DNA from: GWB2-37-7 sp942492835
GTDB taxonomy: Bacteria; Bacillota; Clostridia; Lutisporales; Lutisporaceae
Length of the DNA: 64,000 nucleotides
Direction: 5' to 3'
NCBI GenBank assembly: GCA_942492835.1
Contig: OW818645.1
Span: 1,612,001-1,676,000, forward strand
The notes under the pieces: model-generated
What the model saw: the letters and a program-made list of their open reading frames with translations, nothing else
Told to the model about the DNA's origin: nothing
Database searches by the model: none
In this document: piece by piece, positions 45,368 through 54,848 of the stretch
Numbering within the stretch: position 1 is the first letter of the stretch
Layout: each line of letters begins with the position of its first letter
Position numbers and translations under genes: made by a program

Positions 45368-46423
45368 TCACACCCCTTCTCTTAGTTTCCTAATAAGGTA
45401 TTTTTCTGCCTCTGCAGGTGGGATACCATATCTAATTATTTCAATAATGGAAACCAAGTCCCTTACTTCTATTTCTATAAGCGATATATATGTAAATGTT
45501 GTCATTATTGTCATGGGATTTTTTCTTTCGACTGACTTCAGCTCATAGAACATATGTCGTTCTATACGTCTTCCCATAAAAATATCTGTAGTGTCGTCTT
45601 TCTTAAACAAAAAGCTATATCTTGTCTGAGCAGCGAGTTCATAGAACTCATCCAAATTTTTAGAATAGCACAGCTGCTTTATAAAGTCATCACTTAACCT
45701 GCTATTTAAATGAATAGTATAGTTTAGCAGCTCATCAGGACGAAGCTTAAAGAACTTTATACCTCTATATATCCATTGCATATTTAATAGATCTGCTATT
45801 ATCCCCTGCCCCTTCTCTAGTACCTTAATATCCTGCTTATCAAGCTTCTCCCACTGTTTTTGCAGTATTTCGTAATAAGAAGCATCAAGCACCATTTCAA
45901 ATCTAAAAAGATTCTCTTGGGTATTATTATCAAGTAACGGCTCCAAATATCTGTAAAAAGCAGTACCCTCAAAGGCAACTATTATGTCCCTTATATGTTT
46001 GGCATTAAATACCTTTTCCTCATCAACCTTGCTATATTTGCCAATAAAAACGCTGTTTCTAAACTGTTTTGTATCCATCCCATTGTAAACAGCTCGTGCT
46101 ATTTTTTTTAGCTCCTCAATCTCATACTTTGCATATAAGGTTTTTATAAATCCTTTATAATCACCATTGAAATAATGTACAATCTTATCAATATTAGTAA
46201 GCATCCTGTATTTTACTAAGCTTTCAAGTGATCCTCTATGAATATTGTTCACATCAACATTCCCTAAAATTTCTCCATATGTAGTATTACTTTTTAAATA
46301 TCTAAATACATCAACAACTGTCTTTTGCTCTAGTAAATTTCTATAATCCTTACTTGAAAGAAATTCTCCCTCCAATGTCTTAACTTTAGTATTCACTGCA
46401 GCAAATCTTGCTAAATTGCTCAT
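45368..46423 (-). CDS. atpC: A/V-type ATPase subunit C
   Basis: Subunit C connects rotor ring and central stalk. The 351-residue helical protein matches the V-ATPase C/AC39 family by SNLARFAAVNTKVKTLEGEFL, the repeated three-helix layout and the C-terminal ELKSVERKNPMTIMTTFTYISLIEIEVRDLVSIIE. ATG 46423 has GAGGTA upstream; a TTG at 46444 is also open but is upstream of that site. It is four bases from atpI. Confidence 0.9.
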   Translation of the reverse strand: MSNLARFAAVNTKVKTLEGEFLSSKDYRNLLEQKTVVDVFRYLKSNTTYGEILGNVDVNNIHRGSLESLVKYRMLTNIDKIVHYFNGDYKGFIKTLYAKYEIEELKKIARAVYNGMDTKQFRNSVFIGKYSKVDEEKVFNAKHIRDIIVAFEGTAFYRYLEPLLDNNTQENLFRFEMVLDASYYEILQKQWEKLDKQDIKVLEKGQGIIADLLNMQWIYRGIKFFKLRPDELLNYTIHLNSRLSDDFIKQLCYSKNLDEFYELAAQTRYSFLFKKDDTTDIFMGRRIERHMFYELKSVERKNPMTIMTTFTYISLIEIEVRDLVSIIEIIRYGIPPAEAEKYLIRKLREGV

Positions 46424-46447
46424 ACATATTACCTCGCGAAACAAATA

Positions 46448-46774
46448 TTATTTTATGCTGTTCAACACCTTGCTCCACAATTCTTCGGTTAGCTCCTCTA
46501 CATGCTGAGACATAACCTGCTCTATTTTCATAATTCTATTATCTAACTCGGAGCTCATGGTAGCTACTTCCTTCTGTGAATCTTGTATTTGACTATTATA
46601 ACTATTCTTTACTTCTTCCTTAGCAAGTTGAAGCATATTATTTATCCGTTCAATATCTTCTTTGTGATTTTTATCCAGATCCTTTAGCTCCAAATCTCGC
46701 TTCTCTGCTAATTCAACTGCCTTACGGTCTATTTCTATTAATTTTTTTACCTGCATACCAATATTGTTGTCCAT
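46448..46774 (-). CDS. atpH: A/V-type ATPase subunit H/G (peripheral stalk)
   Basis: The 108-residue product is one long charged helix with coiled-coil character (VKKLIEIDRKAVELAEKRDL and following Lys/Glu-rich heptads). Such a protein as first gene of an A/V-type ATPase operon is the peripheral stalk subunit called H in archaea and G in V-type enzymes. ATG 46774 has AAGGTG upstream; the GTG at 46783 overlaps that site. It opens the operon H-C-I-K-F-E-A-B-D. Confidence 0.82.
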   Translation of the reverse strand: MDNNIGMQVKKLIEIDRKAVELAEKRDLELKDLDKNHKEDIERINNMLQLAKEEVKNSYNSQIQDSQKEVATMSSELDNRIMKIEQVMSQHVEELTEELWSKVLNSIK

Positions 46775-46813
46775 ATTTATCACCTTCTATTTCTATAATA
46801 ACCAAATTTATTT

Positions 46814-46843
46814 ATCTTACATAATTATTTTGTGCAAAGTCAA
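46814..46843 (-). promoter_or_regulatory. Putative promoter of the ATPase operon
   Basis: On the minus strand TTGACT (46838-46843) and TAAGAT (46814-46819) are 18 bases apart, about 40 bases before atpH. The remaining bases to 47078 are very AT-rich and hold no gene that I can support. Confidence 0.4.
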
Positions 46844-47078
46844 AAATTTTAGTAATATAATATATTTATATCACTTTATATCATTTTCAACTATATTATA
46901 ACAAAATGTCATCTATTACAAGTTTAACATCCTTTATAGATTCTACCACATATTACTAGTTACAACACACAAAAATATGATAAAATAAATAATATATTTA
47001 TTTGTACATTTTTGTATATGATATACAATAAATTTTATAGATTTGAAAAAATCAAATATACTATAAGGAGGACAATAA

Positions 47079-47789
47079 TTGCTAAACACTATAATTTTCG
47101 ATCTTGATGGAACGCTATTACCACTAGACATGGACAAATTTATGCACTCTTATTTTAATGAAATGGGGAAAGCATTTCATGATATCATCGAACCCAAGCA
47201 GCTTGTAGATAACATATGGAAAGCAACAGGAGCTATGGTAAAAAATATTGAGCATAGAACCAATGAAGAGATATTTATAGATGCCTTCAGTAAACTGATA
47301 GGTGGAGATTTCGAAGTTTACCAGAAGCGTTTTGATAAATTCTATGACGAAGGCTTTTTAAATGTTAAGGATACAGTTAATAAACTGCCAATAATAAAAG
47401 ATACAGTTAATATCCTAAAAGAAAAGGGCTATAATATTGTAGTAGCTACCAATCCTCTTTTCCCAAGAAAAGCTATAATCCATAGAATAAATTGGGCTGG
47501 CCTTAAAGAGGAAGACTTTAGCTATATTACCTCTTATGAAAGCAATCATTACTGCAAGCCTCAAATACAATTTTATGAAGAAGTGCTAAGCGATATAGGT
47601 AAAACTCCCATGGAATGTATTATGGTGGGTAATGATGTAGATGAAGATATGATTGCAGGAAAGCTTGGCATGGATACATACCTAATTACTGACAATATAA
47701 TAAAAAGAGATGATAGCGAGATTTGCTGTACTTATAAAGGCACCTATGAAGATTTTTATAGGTTTGCCACAGAGCTAAAACCAGTATAA
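47079..47789 (+). CDS. HAD-superfamily hydrolase
   Basis: The 236-residue protein has HAD motif I IIFDLDGTLLP (nucleophile Asp9), motif II VVATN, and motif III/IV KP...MVGNDVDEDMIAGK, with a helical cap domain between about 15 and 90. Such enzymes are phosphatases; the substrate is unknown. The start is TTG 47079, seven bases after AAGGAGG; no ATG lies between it and motif I. It stands alone and shares a terminator with tyrS. Confidence 0.9.
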   Translation: MLNTIIFDLDGTLLPLDMDKFMHSYFNEMGKAFHDIIEPKQLVDNIWKATGAMVKNIEHRTNEEIFIDAFSKLIGGDFEVYQKRFDKFYDEGFLNVKDTVNKLPIIKDTVNILKEKGYNIVVATNPLFPRKAIIHRINWAGLKEEDFSYITSYESNHYCKPQIQFYEEVLSDIGKTPMECIMVGNDVDEDMIAGKLGMDTYLITDNIIKRDDSEICCTYKGTYEDFYRFATELKPV

Positions 47790-47791
47790 TC

Positions 47792-47832
47792 AAAAATCCC
47801 GAGTAATTGAAATAATATTACTCGGGATTTTT
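47792..47832. terminator. Bidirectional terminator between HAD gene and tyrS
   Basis: A 16-base arm (47792-47807) pairs with 47817-47832 (core ATCCCGAGTAAT/ATTACTCGGGAT) with A- and T-runs on both sides. Confidence 0.9.
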
Positions 47833-47833
47833 T

Positions 47834-49066
47834 TTAATTAACCTTCAATCTATGGTAAGTCTTCTTACCCTTTTTTATTATAGCCTTTCCATCCTCAAAA
47901 TCCTTTTGTGTTATCACAAAATCAATAACTTCTATCTTCTCATTATTGATTGTGATACCCCCTTGAGCAACAAGTCTTCTAGCCTCACCCTTAGAAGGAC
48001 ATAAGTCTGTCATTACTAGTGCATCAAGTATGTTAATACCACTTGCCAATTGCTCTAGGCTAATCTCTGTTGTCGGTATGGATTCAGAGTCGCCGCCACC
48101 GCCAAACAGTGCTTCTGCTGCTTGTTGTGCCTTTATCGCTTCTTCTTCACCATGAATAATTTTTGTCATTTCCAAAGCCAAAGTTTTCTTTGCTTCATTA
48201 ATCTTTTCTCCTGGCAAGCTGCCCAAGCGTCTTACCTCATCCATTGGCAGGAAGGTCATTAGCGCCAAGCATTTTTCTACATCAGCATCATCAATGTTTC
48301 TCCAGTATTGGTAAAAATCATAAGGTGAAGTTTTCTCAGGGTCTAGCCATATAGCACCTGCTTCTGTCTTACCCATTTTCTTACCCTCACTGGTAGTAAG
48401 TAAGGTAAAGGTCATGCCATAAGCTTCTGCACCCTCAACCCTTCTTATTAAATCAGCCCCTGCTAAAATGTTTGACCATTGATCATCGCCGCCCAGCTCA
48501 AGTTTGCAGTTATATCTTCTGTATAGCTCTAGAAAATCATAGCCCTGCATGAGCATGTAGTTGAATTCTAAGAAGGATAAGCCCTTCTCCATTCTGCTTT
48601 TGAAGCACTCTGCTGTAAGCATTCTATTTACAGAGAAGTGTACCCCTATCTCTCTTAAAAAATCTACATAATTAAGGTTTAAAAGCCAGTTAGCATTGTC
48701 TTCTATTATTGCTTTACCATCTTCAAACTCAATAAACTTCTCAAACTGTTTTTTAAAGCATTGTACATTGTGATCAATATCTGCTCTAGTAAGCATCTTA
48801 CGCATGTCTGTCTTACCGGTTGGGTCTCCTACCATGCCTGTGCCACCGCCAATCAAGGCAATTGGTCTATGTCCCGCTCTTTGCATATGAGCCATAGCCA
48901 TAACTGTAAGAAAATGTCCTATTGTAAGGCTGTCAGCTGTTGGGTCAAAGCCTATATAAAAGGTGACAGACTCCTTCCCCAAAAGCTCTCTTATTTCATC
49001 TTCATGTGTAGTTTGTTGTATAAAGCCTCTTTCCTTAAGAACGTCAAAAGCATTTACTTTGTTCAT
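47834..49066 (-). CDS. tyrS: TyrS, tyrosyl-tRNA synthetase
   Basis: TyrS charges tRNA-Tyr with tyrosine. The 410-residue class I synthetase shows YIGFDPTADSLTIGH (HIGH-like), YDFLELYRRYNCKLELGGDDQWSN for tyrosine and tRNA recognition, KMGKTE (KMSKS-like) and a C-terminal S4 domain (about 345-405, SKGEARRLVAQGGITINNEKI). Length is usual. It is under a tyrosine T-box leader and its own consensus promoter. Confidence 0.97.
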   Translation of the reverse strand: MNKVNAFDVLKERGFIQQTTHEDEIRELLGKESVTFYIGFDPTADSLTIGHFLTVMAMAHMQRAGHRPIALIGGGTGMVGDPTGKTDMRKMLTRADIDHNVQCFKKQFEKFIEFEDGKAIIEDNANWLLNLNYVDFLREIGVHFSVNRMLTAECFKSRMEKGLSFLEFNYMLMQGYDFLELYRRYNCKLELGGDDQWSNILAGADLIRRVEGAEAYGMTFTLLTTSEGKKMGKTEAGAIWLDPEKTSPYDFYQYWRNIDDADVEKCLALMTFLPMDEVRRLGSLPGEKINEAKKTLALEMTKIIHGEEEAIKAQQAAEALFGGGGDSESIPTTEISLEQLASGINILDALVMTDLCPSKGEARRLVAQGGITINNEKIEVIDFVITQKDFEDGKAIIKKGKKTYHRLKVN

Positions 49067-49093
49067 AACGCACCTCCTAAATTATTTTTGAAA

Positions 49094-49385
49094 ACAAAAA
49101 GAGCCTTCATCCTGAAAGGGACGAAAGACTCGCGTTACCACCCTAATTGACTGCACCCATATCGATGCAATCCACTTATTTATGAGTACATACATACTCT
49201 CTTCCTCTGTAACGGTGGAAGCTTCCGGCACAACCTACTTTTATTTCAGTCTGCAGCTCAAGGGTGTATTTCTTATCTAGCTCATATCGACTTCCACCTA
49301 GGAATTTTATAATCAATTATAAAATGTCCCCGCCGACTCTCTAAAATGCAGCATAGATCTTACTTTTCCCTATCATAGCTTTTGG
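49094..49385 (-). ncRNA. T-box riboswitch (tyrosine) of tyrS
   Basis: The leader holds the T-box core GGGTGGTAACGCGAG (49129-49143 on the minus strand). Its terminator pairs GAGTCTTTCGTCC with GGATGAAGGCTC (49131-49119 with 49112-49101), followed by TTTTTG. The T-box bases overlap the terminator's 5' arm, so uncharged tRNA-Tyr would favour readthrough. A UAC at 49268-49266 in the Stem I region is a candidate tyrosine specifier. Confidence 0.92.
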
Positions 49386-49400
49386 AAATTTATTATCACC

Positions 49401-49429
49401 ATTATAGTCTCATAAGCCTATTGTGTCAA
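49401..49429 (-). promoter_or_regulatory. Consensus SigA promoter of the tyrS T-box transcript
   Basis: On the minus strand TTGACA (49424-49429) and TATAAT (49401-49406) are 17 bases apart, a perfect match to consensus. Confidence 0.85.
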
Positions 49430-49458
49430 TAAAAATTTAAATAATACAGTTTAACTTT

Positions 49459-49977
49459 TTACATCTTCTTTGGTTGAAAATATCCTCCTAGAGATGACCT
49501 TACATCCATGGTAGTAATGAAAGCTCCGATATCCTGTTCATTTACAATCTGTTGTAGCTGCTTTAACTTCTTTCTCTCTGATATTACATTAATCATATAG
49601 CTGCTTCCTTCCATGCCTTGTCCTTCAAATATAGTAACCCCAAAGCCTGCCGCTCTCAATTTTTCTACTATCTGACTATTTAGGTCCTTTATTATTATCT
49701 GAACAAGCAACCTTCCTATAGAAAGTTTCTCCTCAAGCTTACTTCCCACAAAGTTTCCACTTGCATAACCCAAACAATAGGCAAGAATAAGTACAGGTTG
49801 ATCTATATTTCCTACAACCTTACCCAGAACTATTAAATATACCATAACTTCAAAAAAACCTATAAATGTTGCAGCCTTTCTATGTCCCTTTACCAACAAA
49901 ATAGTTCTTAGAGTTCCCATGGAAACATCTGCGATTCTTGCAAAAAATATAAATAAAGCTTGTAATAATAAATCCAT
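49459..49977 (-). CDS. UPF0316 family membrane protein (DUF2179)
   Basis: The 172-residue protein has three N-terminal hydrophobic segments (about 1-22, 33-52, 60-80) and a cytoplasmic DUF2179-type domain (about 95-170) with MINVISERKKLKQL and DIGAFITTMDVRS. UPF0316 proteins are widespread in Firmicutes; the function is unknown, although the C-terminal domain occurs in ligand-sensing proteins. ATG 49977 has GGAGG upstream. Confidence 0.9.
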   Translation of the reverse strand: MDLLLQALFIFFARIADVSMGTLRTILLVKGHRKAATFIGFFEVMVYLIVLGKVVGNIDQPVLILAYCLGYASGNFVGSKLEEKLSIGRLLVQIIIKDLNSQIVEKLRAAGFGVTIFEGQGMEGSSYMINVISERKKLKQLQQIVNEQDIGAFITTMDVRSSLGGYFQPKKM

Positions 49978-50270
49978 TTTAATCCTCCATTATACATTCC
50001 ATTATAGTTTATATGTTATGCAAGAAGCATTATGCATTGAATTCTAAATGTGCAAAACATATATGCTTCATTTTACTGTATAAAAACCTGTATAGTAAAG
50101 TGATCTATCTAGTAATGATTTTTACATATTAATAACACCTTTCTATAAGTAGTAACTTATACCAGATTATCTTTATTATATTTTTTATAAAAATAAAGAC
50201 AATAATAATATAGATAATAAGCACAGAACATTATGTTTATTAAATATATTATTATGAAAGGAGTTATACA

Positions 50271-51242
50271 ATGAATAAAAACAAAAAAATATTTACATTA
50301 TTTGTGATATTGACAGTAATTGTATGGAGCTTATCTGCATGTGTTTCTAATCCAGTAAGAAAGCCTATAAACGACAATACAAACAGCTATAGAAATAATA
50401 ACCTGAACATGAACACTCCATATACAGCACAAAACAACCAAAACAATAATAATAAAGTTAATGACGGTTTCCAAACCTCATCACTGTTTTCAAAGCTTGA
50501 TTACAGCTATGCAACTATAATACCTTCAAGCATAAATGTACGTTCTGGTCCTAGTACTGATGGAAATATAGTTGCGACTCTAAAAGCTAATGATAAAGTA
50601 AAGGTCATAGGAAAGCTTAATGGATGGTATGTTGTAAATGTACCAAATACAACTAAGGTAGGTTGTATCTCACCAAATCATGCAAAACTTTACTCAGCTC
50701 AGCCTGCCTCAACAGAACCGACAGCAACAAAGCCTATACCTAAAACTACTACTCCAGCCAACATAGGTACAACACAAGGCACAAATACTGGAACCAAAGC
50801 AGGTGCAGACAATACCGGTACCACTGCCAACACACCAACTGCTACAGGAACAGGTACACTTTCATCTCAAGGTTCAAGAATTTTACAACTAGCAAATGCA
50901 GAAAGAGCTAAGGTAGGAGCAAAACCTTTAAAAGCAAGTACTGATTTAAATAAACTTGCTTCAATGAAGTCTCAGGACATAGTTGATAACAATTATTTCA
51001 GCCATCAATCGCCTACTTATGGCTCACCCTTTGATATGATGAAAACCTACGGTATAAGCTATATGTATGCCGGAGAAAATCTTGCGATAAATAATGATGC
51101 AGACGCAGCTCACAATGCATGGATGAACTCCGAAGGGCACAAGAAAAACATATTAAATCCTGATTTTACAGAGTTAGGTGTTGGTCTTTATCCAAAAGGA
51201 AATGGAAGTTATGCTTATACTCAAATGTTCATAGGAAAATAG
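50271..51242 (+). CDS. Lipoprotein with SH3 and CAP (SCP-like) domains
   Basis: The 323-residue protein has a signal peptide with lipobox LSAC (Cys24), an Asn-rich linker, a bacterial SH3 domain (about 82-145, SSINVRSGPSTDGNIVATLK), a Thr/Ala/Gly-rich linker (about 150-200) and a C-terminal CAP domain (about 203-322, ANAERAKVGAKPL, YFSHQSPTYGSPF, AGENLAINN, WMNSEGHKKNILNPDFTELG). It is like the YkwD/SafA-associated CAP proteins of spore formers. CAP activity in bacteria is unproven. In 49978-50270 upstream I see only a hairpin near 50070-50100 and AT-rich DNA. Confidence 0.92.
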   Translation: MNKNKKIFTLFVILTVIVWSLSACVSNPVRKPINDNTNSYRNNNLNMNTPYTAQNNQNNNNKVNDGFQTSSLFSKLDYSYATIIPSSINVRSGPSTDGNIVATLKANDKVKVIGKLNGWYVVNVPNTTKVGCISPNHAKLYSAQPASTEPTATKPIPKTTTPANIGTTQGTNTGTKAGADNTGTTANTPTATGTGTLSSQGSRILQLANAERAKVGAKPLKASTDLNKLASMKSQDIVDNNYFSHQSPTYGSPFDMMKTYGISYMYAGENLAINNDADAAHNAWMNSEGHKKNILNPDFTELGVGLYPKGNGSYAYTQMFIGK

Positions 51243-51264
51243 ATAAAGATGAACCATAATATGA

Positions 51265-51296
51265 AAAGTGCACCCCAATTTGGAGTGCACTTTATA
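51265..51296 (+). terminator. Terminator of the CAP lipoprotein gene
   Basis: AAAGTGCAC (51265-51273) pairs with GTGCACTTT (51285-51293), with further pairing inside (CCAA/TTGG). Confidence 0.8.
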
Positions 51297-51304
51297 TGTA
51301 TTTC

Positions 51305-51691
51305 CTAATTAATATCTTTAATTTGTTTTAGAATATAAAAATCTATGTAGCCTAATATCATAGCTATAAAAAAGATAACGAGAGAAAAATCTAATGTAAT
51401 ATAGGACAAAAATAAAAAACTATAAGCTGTATATAATGTAGTAAAAGCTAAATATAAAATATCCACAACTACTACAAATTTGGTCATTTTGATCAGATGT
51501 TTATTGTACTTGTATACTCCAAAAGAACATATAAGAAAAATAATTCCTGCGACAAAACCAATGTAATATAGTTTGCTGTTAAGTTGCAAATTGAGTATTT
51601 CAAAGTATTCTTCAGTTGAAATACCTATATACGAACCATAAAGTAAAATTATGCTCTTTATCAATAAAAATACTGGAATTATCTTTTTCAC
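51305..51691 (-). CDS. Small four-helix membrane protein, unknown
   Basis: The 128-residue product has four predicted membrane segments (about 2-19, 37-56, 66-88, 92-115) and a short basic tail. I do not recognise the family. GTG 51691 follows AGAGG by seven bases; the upstream GTG 51706 overlaps the site. It is the last gene of a minus-strand group with the next three genes, all exported or membrane proteins. Confidence 0.6.
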   Translation of the reverse strand: MKKIIPVFLLIKSIILLYGSYIGISTEEYFEILNLQLNSKLYYIGFVAGIIFLICSFGVYKYNKHLIKMTKFVVVVDILYLAFTTLYTAYSFLFLSYITLDFSLVIFFIAMILGYIDFYILKQIKDIN

Positions 51692-51770
51692 AAATACACC
51701 TCTCACGTCTTATTATATATAATGCGAAACAATTTGTTTTAGTCATAAAAATATAATACCCTATACAATA

Positions 51771-52073
51771 TTATAATCCATACTTATTAGGGTTTGCAAA
51801 ATAATCTTGATAATTAAAATTACCAATAAAATCAAATGTTTTTTTATTTTCATTATATTCAAATACTATAATAGTTCCTCTCATTCCAGAAATAACGTGA
51901 TTATCAATAATTGCAATTCTATTTGGAGCAAGTTGTATAATTGTCTCTCCAGTGTTTAAGTCTATTTGACTTGGAGAAGTATAACTTTGTTGAGAAATAT
52001 TTGTTCTAAAACAGATTGTAATTAAACATAGAAATATTCCAGCTAATATAAAGATTTTTATTTTTTCAATCAC
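51771..52073 (-). CDS. Small secreted protein, unknown
   Basis: The 100-residue product has an N-terminal hydrophobic segment (about 4-22, IKIFILAGIFLCLITICF), then a beta-rich part with TIIVFEYNENKKTFDFIGNF. It may be a signal-anchored protein. The start is a GTG at 52073 with a distant GGGGG, so the boundary is uncertain. It lies between two unknown genes of the same strand. Confidence 0.5.
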   Translation of the reverse strand: MIEKIKIFILAGIFLCLITICFRTNISQQSYTSPSQIDLNTGETIIQLAPNRIAIIDNHVISGMRGTIIVFEYNENKKTFDFIGNFNYQDYFANPNKYGL

Positions 52074-52195
52074 TTTATTATATATTCCCCCGTTTAATTT
52101 CTGATAAATTGTGTAAATAATAGATCCCTTATATATTTACTATTTGATTTTTTTATTTATAATTCTATATAATGAATAATATAAAATTTCATATA

Positions 52196-52936
52196 TTAAT
52201 TATAGTATACAGCATGCCAGTCCTTAGTGACTTCGCATCTCGATTTGTAACAGGTAGTACCCAAATAAATGTCTGAACCATCTGATACTGATATTCCCAT
52301 TCCAGCAGTCGCACCACTTATATTAATTGTCTCATGAGGTGCTGTACAATTCCAGCAGTCAAAAAACTCAGAAGAAACCCATTCATAATCATTACCTGCA
52401 ACATTGCCAAATGAAACGGGCCAGGAAACAGTTGCTCCTAATGCTACTACTGAGTATCTTTGTCTTAGGATTATCTTGTTTGCATTTACTGGTGAAGTTG
52501 CATTCCAATACCCTGCCGTATAACCGCCCCAAGTATTTAGTTTAAAATTAAATGGCATACTATAAGCTTGACAGTATATACTTTCATTAACTTTAGCTGA
52601 AGAATTTTCAGGTGCTATACCTGATACATAATAATTTCTTTCTGGCGCCCAACCTTCATAGTTATCAATTGTCATTATTGGAGAACTATATGAAGAGTTT
52701 TCAATAATAGGCTCTATCACACTTTTATCTTTAACATTACCAGAGTAAACCATTACCTTTCTACCATTGTCATCATATTCCCTAATATTAATAGTATCGT
52801 TACCAATCTTTAAATTTTGAGTTTTATTCAATTTTGGTTCTTTTTTTGCATCTCCATTGTCTGCATAACATGTAGTATTTGTCATAAATATTGCTACTGT
52901 TAATATTGTAGCTAGGATTATTGCGAATTTTTTCAT
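52196..52936 (-). CDS. Secreted protein of unknown function
   Basis: The 246-residue protein has a clear signal peptide (1-25, ending near CYADNG). The mature part has a charged linker (about 27-85), then an aromatic- and Gly/Asn-rich domain (about 95-246) with TWGGYTAGYWN, WPVSFGNVAGNDYEW and four cysteines in FFDCWNC and CYKSRC. A beta-sandwich is likely. The pattern faintly recalls secreted bacteriocin-like proteins but I cannot support that. GGAGGG precedes ATG 52936. It is 39 bases downstream of the toroid protein gene. Confidence 0.65.
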   Translation of the reverse strand: MKKFAIILATILTVAIFMTNTTCYADNGDAKKEPKLNKTQNLKIGNDTINIREYDDNGRKVMVYSGNVKDKSVIEPIIENSSYSSPIMTIDNYEGWAPERNYYVSGIAPENSSAKVNESIYCQAYSMPFNFKLNTWGGYTAGYWNATSPVNANKIILRQRYSVVALGATVSWPVSFGNVAGNDYEWVSSEFFDCWNCTAPHETINISGATAGMGISVSDGSDIYLGTTCYKSRCEVTKDWHAVYYN

Positions 52937-52975
52937 AGCCTTTTCCCTCCATTGTAATATATATAAGATGATCTA

Positions 52976-54790
52976 TTATTTACTTAATTTTTCGAGAATA
53001 TAACTGTAAATATACATAACTTCTATGGATTGATATTCTCCTTTATTTTGTGATAATGAATCGCTAAACTTTTTTTCAATAAGTTCTTTGTATATTATTT
53101 GTTTGTGATAATCTATATCAAGATTTGATTTACCACAATGTTTAAATGCTAAATATAGATAATATATTCTTAGGTTTTCATCAATCTTTTCACTACTTTT
53201 TTCTAATACATCTTTTATAATCCTTAATCTAGAGTTAACCATATCTTTATTTTCGTATTTCAATGATTTAAAAATCATTATCTCCATACAAGAAATTAAA
53301 AATTTTTCTTGCTTTTCAATATTTGAATTAGTTATTTTTGAATTGGTAACTTTAGAAATAATATCATTACGTAATTGATTGTCAATTGTTTCATCAAAAA
53401 TATCTAATGTCTCAAAAGAATCAACTGCTTGTGAATAGCTACTTATATCAGTAAACGAATTATTTCTTAAATTTTGTTTAATTTCTTCTATATACTTCTT
53501 AGTGAATTCATTTTTAGAAGCCTCACCATAGATTTCATCTTCTAATTTCCAATAAAATATCATATCATGTGAGCTTTTTATATTTTGTATTTGAATGTTT
53601 GATAAGTATTTTTTTATATTATCTTTAATATCTTTCTTACTTATTAAATCAAGATTGTCAGCAACTTTATAAGTATAATATGATGCTCTCACAGTGGAAG
53701 GTCTGCTAACAATCGGTATAAAATAACCATTTTGAGTTTGACTTTTTAGTATTGTTTTTATAGTTTTACTCTTATTGGGATATGTATTACCCGATAAACT
53801 TATATGTTTTAAAAACATATAAGTTGGTAAGATATTGCTTTCATTTTTATCTATACAAAAGCATCCATCATTATTTTGTATGCCAGAAAAACTTTTGATA
53901 ATTGTATCTATTTCTCTACAATAGTCTGATGCTTTTCCTAATACAATACTGCTTTCTAGAATATCATTCATAAAAATGATATTAACCTCTTTATTTCTTA
54001 TATATCCATCTTTTATGTAATCTACTGAAGATTTATAGTAATTACTTAATAAATTTATATGCTCCTCTTTAGAAGAATTTAATAAATTATCAATTTTCAC
54101 AATTAGCAAAATATATGGTAAGTTTTCAACTGATATTTTTTTATCATTAATTTTATCAAATTCTATATCTATCCATTTCTCCAAATTAATTTTATCTGTA
54201 ATATCAATTTTTAAGTATTCTAAAACATTTAATGCCATATAGGTAGAGAGAAATACTTCCTTGTTATTATCTACTCCATATTCACCACTATCAATTTTTT
54301 GTTTATGGATTTCTGAAAAGCCAAAGCCACCCTCTAATGTTTGTAAGTTTGTTACATATTTAGATAGCTCTTTTTTTCTATTACTATCTATATCCCCATT
54401 CAAAGTTTTTAATATTTCTATATAATAATAAATATTAGAGAGGTTATCAAAAGAGTCTGGATTAATCAGTGATTTCCTGGGTATTCCATTAATACTTGAA
54501 GCTAATTTTTCAGAATTACTCATAATATACTTATCATCTAATTTATCCATGCATAACAAAGAATAATAAGTAAAATAAAGGTAATCGCTTTCATATATAT
54601 CTACATTCGGTATATCATGATAACCCCCATCTTCATTTGAATTGTTGCATAAAGCCATGTTTAAAAAATGCTCTTCCGCATCCGAATGTAAAATCTTGAC
54701 TGTATTAATATTTTGATAGTAAGTATTTATACAAAGGCTTGTTATAACAATAATTATTAAAAATAATCCTAACTTAGCTGGTAATTTCAT
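52976..54790 (-). CDS. Membrane-anchored alpha/alpha-toroid protein (prenyltransferase/terpene cyclase-like repeats)
   Basis: The 604-residue protein has one N-terminal membrane segment (about 6-24) and an all-helical extracytoplasmic part. Repeats of the terpene cyclase/prenyltransferase type are visible: EDGGYHD (about 53-59), LQTLEGGFGF (149-158) followed by STYMALNVLEYL, then GIQNNDGCFCI and SQTQNGYFIP followed by RASYYTYKVADNL. These Q-x-x-x-G-G-F repeats build alpha/alpha barrels in squalene-hopene cyclases and in complement-like proteins. No catalytic DxDD motif is seen, so a binding role is more likely than cyclisation. Start ATG 54790 is preferred; ATG 54814 is possible. Confidence 0.65.
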   Translation of the reverse strand: MKLPAKLGLFLIIIVITSLCINTYYQNINTVKILHSDAEEHFLNMALCNNSNEDGGYHDIPNVDIYESDYLYFTYYSLLCMDKLDDKYIMSNSEKLASSINGIPRKSLINPDSFDNLSNIYYYIEILKTLNGDIDSNRKKELSKYVTNLQTLEGGFGFSEIHKQKIDSGEYGVDNNKEVFLSTYMALNVLEYLKIDITDKINLEKWIDIEFDKINDKKISVENLPYILLIVKIDNLLNSSKEEHINLLSNYYKSSVDYIKDGYIRNKEVNIIFMNDILESSIVLGKASDYCREIDTIIKSFSGIQNNDGCFCIDKNESNILPTYMFLKHISLSGNTYPNKSKTIKTILKSQTQNGYFIPIVSRPSTVRASYYTYKVADNLDLISKKDIKDNIKKYLSNIQIQNIKSSHDMIFYWKLEDEIYGEASKNEFTKKYIEEIKQNLRNNSFTDISSYSQAVDSFETLDIFDETIDNQLRNDIISKVTNSKITNSNIEKQEKFLISCMEIMIFKSLKYENKDMVNSRLRIIKDVLEKSSEKIDENLRIYYLYLAFKHCGKSNLDIDYHKQIIYKELIEKKFSDSLSQNKGEYQSIEVMYIYSYILEKLSK

Positions 54791-54848
54791 AGTTGCTATC
54801 TTTCCTTTCGTCATAATTATAAGTTAAAATAAATGGAAGTAATGAAAC

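Noticed and set aside
46943..47137. 64-residue minus-strand frame overlapping the HAD gene start
   Set aside because: It is antisense to the HAD gene and lacks a ribosome site.
50070..50104. Hairpin ATTTTACTGTATA/TGTATAGTAAAGT before the CAP lipoprotein gene
   Set aside because: Imperfect, AT-rich and far from both flanking starts; not enough to call a regulatory element.
52196..52936. Secreted protein considered as a lactococcin-972-like bacteriocin
   Set aside because: It is more than twice the usual length and lacks the large membrane protein and ABC partner of those clusters.
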